Below are positions 15,094 to 20,863 of a stretch of 20,863 nt of DNA, piece after piece. The notes beneath the pieces were generated by a model. That model was given only the letters and a program-made list of their open reading frames with translations, was not told the DNA's origin and did no database searches. Origin of the DNA: an uncultured Porphyromonas sp. (GTDB taxonomy: Bacteria > Bacteroidota > Bacteroidia > Bacteroidales > Porphyromonadaceae); the NCBI GenBank assembly GCA_900546675.1, contig URDQ01000031.1, positions 1 through 20,863 on the forward strand, read 5' to 3'. Position 1 is the stretch's first letter. Each line of letters starts with the position of its first letter. A program made the position numbers and the translations under genes.

Positions 15094-16353
15094 ATGCTTT
15101 ATCACCTCTACGACTGGCTACAAGCTAACGACGTCCCTGGCTGGCGACTAGCTCAGTATGTCACCTTTCGGGCTGGTGTCAGCTTTATCCTAGCACTCAT
15201 CTTCAGTACGATCATCGGTCGGCGCATCATCCACTGGCTACATCGTATGCAGATAGGCGAAGTGGTTCGCACGCTAGGGCTAGAGGGTGAGGCTATGAAG
15301 AAAGGCACCCCAACGATGGGCGGTATCATCATCATTATAGCGATCATCGTCCCGACGCTTCTCTTAGCTCGGCTAGACAATGTCTATATACAACTGATGC
15401 TCTTCACGACCATTACGATGGGTGCCTTGGGTTTTATCGATGACTATATCAAGGTCTTTAAGAAAAACAAAGCGGGGCTCCACGGACGCTACAAAATCAT
15501 CGGACAGGTACTCCTAGGCATTGTCGTGGCACTCACCTTCTACTTGAGTCCAGAGATTATCATTCGAGAAAATCAAGAGGTGATCAATAACGGGCGCATC
15601 GAGCAGGTGACCTTCGCTAGTCAAGCAGCGAAGAATACGCAGACGACTATCCCTTTTGTCAAGAACAACAACTTCGACTATCTCTCGCTAATCCCCGCCT
15701 CTACGCCCAACCGCGAACTGGTCGGTTGGATCGTCTTCTCAATCATCATCATCCTCATTGTGACCTTTATCTCTAACTGTGTCAACCTGACGGATGGTCT
15801 AGATGGTCTAGCAGCGGGGACGGCCGCTCCAGTGGGAGTTGCACTAGCGGTACTCGCCTATGTCTCCTCACATATAGCGCTCGCTCAGTACTTTAGTATC
15901 ATGTTTATCCCAGGCGCTGAGGAGCTGGTGATCTTTGGCGCAGCCTTCGTGGGAGCTCTCTTTGGCTTCCTCTGGTACAACGCTTATCCAGCACAGGTCT
16001 TCATGGGCGATACGGGCAGTCTCGCCATCGGCAGCATCATCGCCGTGATGGCTATTCTCATTCGCAAGGAGCTACTCCTACCGATCCTCTGCTTCCTCTT
16101 TATCATCGAGGGACTATCCTCGCTGATACAGCAAGCATACTTTAAGATTACCAAGCGACGCACGGGGACGGGCCGACGGGTCTTCAAGATGTCGCCATTG
16201 CACCACCACTTTCAGAAAGCGGGCAATAGCGGTATCGATGCACTGATCCAGAGACCTCTAGCTCCTATCCGAGAGGCTAAGATCACCGTCCGCTTTTGGC
16301 TTATAGCTATCCTACTAGCTGTCCTGACGGTCATCACGCTTAAGATGCGATAA
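15094..16353 (+). CDS. mraY: Phospho-N-acetylmuramoyl-pentapeptide transferase
   Basis: MraY transfers phospho-MurNAc-pentapeptide from UDP to undecaprenyl phosphate, making lipid I at the inner membrane. The 419-residue protein has about ten hydrophobic helices. Catalytic features are visible: Asp116-Asp117 in FIDDYIKV, NLTDGLDGLA (231-240), FMGDTGSLAIG with Asp306, and the MSPLHHHFQ histidine loop (366-374). A polar insert at about 157-195 between membrane helices makes it longer than the roughly 360-residue E. coli enzyme; I recall such inserts in Bacteroidetes MraY. The ATG at 15094 fits the usual N-terminus MLYHLYDWL. Confidence 0.97.
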   Translation: MLYHLYDWLQANDVPGWRLAQYVTFRAGVSFILALIFSTIIGRRIIHWLHRMQIGEVVRTLGLEGEAMKKGTPTMGGIIIIIAIIVPTLLLARLDNVYIQLMLFTTITMGALGFIDDYIKVFKKNKAGLHGRYKIIGQVLLGIVVALTFYLSPEIIIRENQEVINNGRIEQVTFASQAAKNTQTTIPFVKNNNFDYLSLIPASTPNRELVGWIVFSIIIILIVTFISNCVNLTDGLDGLAAGTAAPVGVALAVLAYVSSHIALAQYFSIMFIPGAEELVIFGAAFVGALFGFLWYNAYPAQVFMGDTGSLAIGSIIAVMAILIRKELLLPILCFLFIIEGLSSLIQQAYFKITKRRTGTGRRVFKMSPLHHHFQKAGNSGIDALIQRPLAPIREAKITVRFWLIAILLAVLTVITLKMR

Positions 16354-16381
16354 CTCATATACTCACAACGATCTCACAGAT

Positions 16382-17746
16382 ATGCAACGCAACGAATATA
16401 TCATCCTAGGAGCTGGAGAGAGTGGCGTCGGAGCTGCTATCCTCGCTCAGCAGCAAGGGCTGCCAGTCTTCGTCTCTGACTCGGGACAGATCAAGCCACA
16501 ATACAAAGCAGAGCTGGAGCAGTACAGCATCCCCTACGAGGAGGGTGGACACACCTTCTCACGTATCTTATCTGCCCAGGAGGTGATCAAGAGTCCTGGT
16601 ATCCCAGACAGCGCACCCCTCATACGACAACTCACGGAGCAGCAGACACCGATCATCAGTGAGATCGAGTTCGCCTATCGCTACGCTGGCGATAGCGTGA
16701 TGATCGCTATCACTGGGAGCAACGGCAAGACCACTACGACCAACTGGCTCTACCATACGCTCCACAATGCGGGACTAGACGTCTCTATGGCGGGTAATGT
16801 GGGGACGAGTCTAGCTCGTCAGGTGGCGCTCGCTCCACATACCTACTATGTGATCGAGCTGAGTAGCTTTCAGCTGGATCATATGTACCAGTTCAGAGCA
16901 CACATAGCGATCCTGCTCAATATCACGCCCGATCATCTAGATCGCTACGACCACCAGATGGAGCTATATGCACGGGCTAAGATGCGCATCACGCAAAACC
17001 AAGAGCCTACCGACTACTTCATCTCTTGGATCGAAGACGACTGGACACAGCGACTACTCAAGGAGCCTGGTATGGGAGCGGGACGCCGGATCTTCTTCTC
17101 TACCGAAGCCTCTTCAGACGATGCGGTCGTGGCTTCTAGTCACAACGGACAGCTACGCTTTGCCCTTCAGGAGCCTATCGTTGAGTTGTCTGAGAGTGCT
17201 CTAGCCCTCTCGGGCAAGCACAACGTGCAGAACGCTCTAGCCGTTGGTTGTGCAGCACAAGCCTTAGGTGTCAAGCCCGAGATCATACGAGCCTCTCTAG
17301 AGACCTTTACCAATGTGCCACACCGCCTAGAGTATATCGCCAGCATCGGTGGCGTAGACTACATCAACGACTCCAAGGCAACCAACATCAACAGCACTTG
17401 GTATGCCCTCGAGAGTATGCGCAAGCCGACGATCCTCATACTAGGCGGCACTGACAAAGGCAATGACTACAACGATCTGATGGATCTAGTCAAAGAAAAG
17501 GTGGTCGGAATGATCTACCTAACGACCGACTCCGCCAAGCTCCACCGCAGCTTCGACAGTGTCATACCTCGCCACGAGGAGGTCACCTCGATGCGTGACG
17601 CTATCGCCACTGCTCACCAGATGGCCAAGGCTGGAGAGACCGTATTGCTGTCGCCAGCCTGCGCCAGCTTTGACCTTTTCACCTGTTATGAAGATCGTGG
17701 CGACCAGTTCAGAGCAGAGGTACTCGCCATCGCTCAGAAACAATGA
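16382..17746 (+). CDS. murD: UDP-N-acetylmuramoylalanine--D-glutamate ligase
   Basis: MurD adds D-glutamate to UDP-MurNAc-L-Ala in the cytoplasm with ATP, the step before MurE. The 454-residue protein begins with a dinucleotide-like UDP-binding fold (ILGAGESGVGAA, 8-19), has the ATP loop TGSNGKTTT (111-119), the central Lys200 in ARAKMRI (likely carbamylated), PHRLEYI (313-319) and the C-terminal DSKATN loop (330-335). SPACASFDLF lies near the end. Length matches the family. It starts 28 nt after mraY and ends 36 nt before ftsW. Confidence 0.97.
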   Translation: MQRNEYIILGAGESGVGAAILAQQQGLPVFVSDSGQIKPQYKAELEQYSIPYEEGGHTFSRILSAQEVIKSPGIPDSAPLIRQLTEQQTPIISEIEFAYRYAGDSVMIAITGSNGKTTTTNWLYHTLHNAGLDVSMAGNVGTSLARQVALAPHTYYVIELSSFQLDHMYQFRAHIAILLNITPDHLDRYDHQMELYARAKMRITQNQEPTDYFISWIEDDWTQRLLKEPGMGAGRRIFFSTEASSDDAVVASSHNGQLRFALQEPIVELSESALALSGKHNVQNALAVGCAAQALGVKPEIIRASLETFTNVPHRLEYIASIGGVDYINDSKATNINSTWYALESMRKPTILILGGTDKGNDYNDLMDLVKEKVVGMIYLTTDSAKLHRSFDSVIPRHEEVTSMRDAIATAHQMAKAGETVLLSPACASFDLFTCYEDRGDQFRAEVLAIAQKQ

Positions 17747-17782
17747 GATACCGATAAATAGCTCTAGCCTATCCGACTCTCT

Positions 17783-19198
17783 ATGATACCACAAGACGAA
17801 TACAATACTAGCCAAGATAATACCACCACGCATTCGGACATCTTCGACTTCTCACCCCGTGAGGAGACGACACCGATTGATAGCGAGAGCGCAGAGCCGT
17901 CCGAAGGAAGCACTCAGCACGCTGCCGAGGTAGAGATGACCCCACGCAAGCCACGCATTACAGGCGACCGCTCACTCTGGTTCCTCTACTTTGCCTTCCT
18001 AGCCACGTCGCTGCTCTTTATCTATAGTGCAACCAGCACACTAGCTTACCGTGGGGAGAGCTTGTACGCTCCCTTTACGGGTCATCTCAAGCATATCATC
18101 GCATCGGTGATTGTTGCGTGGATTTGCTCACGAATGAACCGCTCCTTGATACGCTCAGGAGCTATTTGGGCTTACATCTTGTCACTTGCTGCCGTTATCG
18201 CAACTCCACTCTTAGGTACAGAGACCAATGAGGCGAAGCGTACGCTCATGGGTGTGCAGCCCTCCGAGTTCTACAAGGTTGGCGTCATCTTTCTCGCCTC
18301 CGCAGTCCTCTCTATACGTGAACTCAACAACAATCAGCGCTTTTACCTCTTCTGCGGTCTTACGGCTATCGGACTCCTCTTCGTTGCCAAGGAGAGTCTC
18401 TCGATGGGTATCATCATCACCGTATTCGTCCTCGGCATAGGACTCGTCCAGACAGGCTTCTCCAAGAGTCTCCTCCTCGTTGGGGGCATCGGCGCAGGGC
18501 TCATAGCGCTACTCTTGGCTTGTCTCTTATTACTGCCCGATAGCGTTGTGATGCAAAACAGTAGTACCGCACGCTGGAAGGGACGTATCGAAGACTTTAC
18601 CTCTAAGTCCGACTCTAGTAAGTATGTCATCAACGAAGACAACTTTCAGGAGCAACATGCACGCATCGCCATCGCACGAAGCAATGGTACGGGAGTATTC
18701 CCAGGCAATAGCGTAGAGCGCGACATCCTGCCCGAGGCTTACTCCGACTTTATCTATGCGATCATCATCGAGGAGACAGGTCTCATCGGTATGATCTGGG
18801 TGCCACTACTTTATATCCTCTTATTCTTCAAGCTCTCTCGCTGGGCAACTCGATCGCAGCGCAGCTGGCAGCGCATCTTCCTGCTCGGTGTAGGTATTAT
18901 GTACACCACGCAGGCGATCATACATATGTGCGTCGTCACAGGTATCTCACCCAATACGGGTCAGACGCTACCGCTCATCAGTCGTGGAGGCTCGTCGCTC
19001 GTCGCCACTTCCATAGCTATCGGTGTCTGCATCGCAATCACCAGGCAAATCCGCGAAGACGAGTACCATCAGCAACTGGAGGAAGAGCGCAAAGCTCAGG
19101 AAGAGGTAGCCGCTACCGAAGCAGTTGTTGCGAATACGACGTCAATCGAAGGAAGCTCCCTACCCTCTTCTTCTGACGAAGCAGATAGTATGGCGTAG
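17783..19198 (+). CDS. ftsW: Septal peptidoglycan glycosyltransferase FtsW (SEDS family)
   Basis: FtsW polymerises lipid II into glycan strands at the septum with FtsI. The 471-residue protein has a polar, acidic cytoplasmic N-terminus (1-62), about ten membrane helices (about 65-420) and a polar C-terminal tail. Asp322 in LPEAYSDFIYA matches the catalytic aspartate of SEDS enzymes, and GQTLPLISRGGSSL (393-406) is the family signature. Both tails are longer than in E. coli FtsW. The position next to murD and in the same operon as ftsI favours FtsW over RodA. It is the last gene of the cluster here; the stop codon is 3 bp from the convergent aroE stop. Confidence 0.95.
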   Translation: MIPQDEYNTSQDNTTTHSDIFDFSPREETTPIDSESAEPSEGSTQHAAEVEMTPRKPRITGDRSLWFLYFAFLATSLLFIYSATSTLAYRGESLYAPFTGHLKHIIASVIVAWICSRMNRSLIRSGAIWAYILSLAAVIATPLLGTETNEAKRTLMGVQPSEFYKVGVIFLASAVLSIRELNNNQRFYLFCGLTAIGLLFVAKESLSMGIIITVFVLGIGLVQTGFSKSLLLVGGIGAGLIALLLACLLLLPDSVVMQNSSTARWKGRIEDFTSKSDSSKYVINEDNFQEQHARIAIARSNGTGVFPGNSVERDILPEAYSDFIYAIIIEETGLIGMIWVPLLYILLFFKLSRWATRSQRSWQRIFLLGVGIMYTTQAIIHMCVVTGISPNTGQTLPLISRGGSSLVATSIAIGVCIAITRQIREDEYHQQLEEERKAQEEVAATEAVVANTTSIEGSSLPSSSDEADSMA

Positions 19199-19201
19199 CC
19201 T

Positions 19202-19954
19202 CTATGCTTTTTTGTTCCAAATGTGCCAAGCATAGCGAGCCTGCACAAGGAGCATCTTCAGACCATTGATCGTCGTAGCGCCTTGCTCACGGCAAGCCTT
19301 GAGGAAGCGTGTCTCCTCAGGATTGTAGATCAGATCCATACAGACATGCTGTGGCGTAATCGCCTCGTAGGGAATCTGCGGACGCTCCATAATGTGTGGC
19401 TCCATACCGATAGGGGTCGCATTGATGAGGATCCACTTATCCGCTATCAGCTCAGGAGTCAGCGCATCGTAGGACAAGATATGCGGAGCTTGCGGATCTC
19501 TACTGACTAGCGTACAGTCGCGACCGAGACGCTTGAGAGCCTGTGCTACCGCCTGTGCTGCGCCACCCGTACCGAGGACGAGTGCATGCTGTCGTTCGGG
19601 CGTAAGTAGCGGTTGCAGACTCTCCACGACACCTTGCACATCCGTATTGTAGCCCAAGAGACGCATCCGTCCTCCCGTGCGATCCACGACAATCGTATTG
19701 ACAGCTCCCACATACTTAGCCTCGGTGTCTATCTCGTCAAGATAGTTGCACACCTCCACCTTGTAGGGACTCGTCACATTAAGCCCCACGATAGCGGGAG
19801 TAGACTCCAGCCAAGGTCTCAGCTCCGAGAGATCAACCAGCTCTTGTAGTATGTAGCGAGCATCGATCCCCTGCGAGTCAAAAAGATCGTTGAAGTAGTC
19901 TGCCGAGAGCGAATGCCCCAAGGGCTTACCTATCAGTGCGTAAATACGTTGCAT
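19202..19954 (-). CDS. aroE: Shikimate dehydrogenase
   Basis: AroE reduces 3-dehydroshikimate to shikimate with NADPH in aromatic amino acid and folate precursor synthesis. The 250-residue protein is slightly short but complete. The substrate half carries KPLGHSLSADYF (10-21) and NVTSPYK with catalytic Lys65. GAVNTIV (83-89) and Asp105 in GYNTDVQG follow. The cofactor loop GTGGAAQAVAQAL is at 128-140, then NATPIGM (178-184), and INGLKMLLVQA near the end. It starts 20 nt after menG, with AAGGA about 8 nt before the ATG. It faces ftsW head-to-head, with no room for a terminator between them. Confidence 0.94.
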   Translation of the reverse strand: MQRIYALIGKPLGHSLSADYFNDLFDSQGIDARYILQELVDLSELRPWLESTPAIVGLNVTSPYKVEVCNYLDEIDTEAKYVGAVNTIVVDRTGGRMRLLGYNTDVQGVVESLQPLLTPERQHALVLGTGGAAQAVAQALKRLGRDCTLVSRDPQAPHILSYDALTPELIADKWILINATPIGMEPHIMERPQIPYEAITPQHVCMDLIYNPEETRFLKACREQGATTINGLKMLLVQARYAWHIWNKKA

Positions 19955-19974
19955 ACTCTTATTCCTTTATGCCT

Positions 19975-20691
19975 CTAGGCTTCTGCGGTATATAAGACGC
20001 AGATCCCTAGGGGCATTTCTTTATATTGTACCTCTCTAAAGCCAGCTCTACGGATCAGTGCCGTCATCTCCTCTCTCTGTGGCATCGCTGTAATAGAGGC
20101 TGGGAGATAGCTGTAAGCAGAGCGGTCGTGAGCGCATAGCTGTCCGAGCCATGGGATCAACCGCTTGGCGTAGATGTTATACCCCTGTCGCAATAGTCCC
20201 GGACGAGGCTCGCTCAGCTCCAATATAGCGAGAGGGCCCCCAGGTCTGAGGATACGGTGCATCTCTCGCAAGCCTTGTAGCGGGTCCGAAAAGTTTCTAA
20301 TCCCTAGAGTGCAGGTCACCGCATCGACCGACTGCGTGGCTAGAGAGAGTTCCTGACAGTTCTCCGCCGATAACGTCACAACAGGCACTGCATATGTAGC
20401 TCGCCTAATACGCTCAGCAGCCACCGCCAGCATACCCTCCGAGAGGTCTACGCCAACGATCTCACGCACCGACGGCAAGTATCGTGAGAGCATCAAGATC
20501 ATATCCCCCGTACCGCAGGCTAGGTCAGCCACTTGACGAGGCGCATAGTCCGCTAGGTGCTCTATGACCTGCCAGCGCCAGGCCAGATCCATACCGCCCG
20601 TCATGAGGCGATTCATCGAGTCATAGTGCCCAGCGATGCGGTCAAACATTTGTCGCACAGAGCGAGACTTACCATCTAGAGATACAGACAT
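19975..20691 (-). CDS. menG: Demethylmenaquinone methyltransferase (UbiE/MenG)
   Basis: This enzyme methylates demethylmenaquinone with S-adenosylmethionine in the last step of menaquinone synthesis. The 238-residue protein has the family opening VRQMFDRIAGHYDSMNRLMT (12-31), the SAM motif DLACGTGD (56-63), the acidic loop VGVDLSEGML (79-88), CTLGIRNFSDP (127-137) and LRPGGPLAILELSEP. Bacteroidales make menaquinone and not ubiquinone, so the MenG role is inferred rather than UbiE. The usual Gly/Asp-Arg pattern after LMT is altered (GGMDLAWRW). It is first in a unit with aroE. Confidence 0.94.
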   Translation of the reverse strand: MSVSLDGKSRSVRQMFDRIAGHYDSMNRLMTGGMDLAWRWQVIEHLADYAPRQVADLACGTGDMILMLSRYLPSVREIVGVDLSEGMLAVAAERIRRATYAVPVVTLSAENCQELSLATQSVDAVTCTLGIRNFSDPLQGLREMHRILRPGGPLAILELSEPRPGLLRQGYNIYAKRLIPWLGQLCAHDRSAYSYLPASITAMPQREEMTALIRRAGFREVQYKEMPLGICVLYTAEA

Positions 20692-20709
20692 AGTAATAGA
20701 GAGAGATTA

Positions 20710-20758
20710 GAACCAGCGACTAAGGAGGTTGTACGCAGCCCCTCTCAGTCGCTGGTTC
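20710..20758. terminator. Strong hairpin upstream of menG
   Basis: GAACCAGCGACT (20710-20721) and AGTCGCTGGTTC (20747-20758) are perfect 12 bp inverted repeats, with a further 4 bp inner stem (20725-20728/20741-20744). On the minus strand it ends 18 nt before the menG ATG and is followed by TAATCTCTCTCT, not a clean T-run. It could end a minus-strand gene to the right of the window or be a leader hairpin of menG. The choice cannot be made from this window. Confidence 0.5.
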
Positions 20759-20863
20759 GTTTGTATAGCTATGGAGAGACTGTTGCATAAAGGCGAATCG
20801 CTGTGTTACTTTCGGGATTCGGCTTCGGTCACATACGAAGGTATGCTCCCTTCAGACCTCACC

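Noticed and set aside
15550..15680. Polar insert in MraY as a possible fusion or frameshift
   Set aside because: The frame is uninterrupted and all catalytic motifs lie on both sides. Bacteroidetes MraY proteins commonly carry such an insert, as far as I recall.
17519..17833. 104-codon minus-strand ORF over the murD/ftsW junction
   Set aside because: It lies opposite well-supported coding sequence of two essential genes and shows no domain.
20806..20863. Minus-strand frame entering from the right edge and ending at a TAA (20806-20808)
   Set aside because: Only about 18 codons are visible, with a hairpin inside. It is too short to call a gene, although a gene beyond the edge cannot be excluded.
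1..20863. CRISPR arrays, tRNA or rRNA genes, phage or defence genes
   Set aside because: No regularly spaced repeats, tRNA T-loop (GGTTCGA) in a cloverleaf context, rRNA segment or defence-type protein was seen.

Overview
The window looks like chromosomal DNA from a Bacteroidales bacterium, most likely a Porphyromonas of the asaccharolytica/uenonis type (genus inferred from gene content and memory of relatives, not from a search). The evidence is a SusC/SusD (RagA/RagB-like) outer-membrane pair, a secreted Lys-C-like protease with a type IX secretion C-terminal signal, a PASTA-bearing FtsI, a Bacteroidetes-style FtsL, and four copies of TACCTTTG, which fits the Bacteroidetes -7 consensus TAnnTTTG. 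No tRNA, rRNA, CRISPR array or intact insertion sequence was seen.

Left part (1-9002, genes on the minus strand). Positions 1-702 are non-coding and rich in nested palindromes built on a CCACGTGG/CTACGTGG core, ending in a strong terminator hairpin. Then come a 956-residue secreted serine protease (703-3573), a 536 bp gap with a very clear terminator and possible gene debris, and a susD-susC pair (4110-9002; susC is transcribed first). The susC promoter has matching -33 and -7 elements and lies about 200 nt from the start codon, leaving a long leader.

Middle and right (9515-19198, plus strand). This is the front half of the division and cell wall (dcw) cluster: rsmH, ftsL-like, ftsI, murE, mraY, murD, ftsW, tightly packed, with a possible internal promoter before mraY. 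It supplies a ribosomal RNA methylase, three cytoplasmic or membrane steps of peptidoglycan precursor synthesis (MurE, MraY, MurD) and the septal synthase pair FtsW/FtsI with its FtsL partner. mraZ is absent upstream. After ftsW the cluster stops: the expected murG-murC-ftsQ-ftsA-ftsZ are replaced by aroE and menG on the opposite strand, with only 3 bp between the ftsW and aroE stop codons.

Right end (19202-20863, minus strand). menG (menaquinone methylase) and aroE (shikimate dehydrogenase) form a two-gene unit, with a 12 bp perfect hairpin just before menG and unexplained non-coding sequence at the edge.

I found no clearly new biological system. The most unusual points are the dcw break, the palindrome array at 282-449, the heptamer repeat and start-site ambiguity before rsmH, and the long susC leader.
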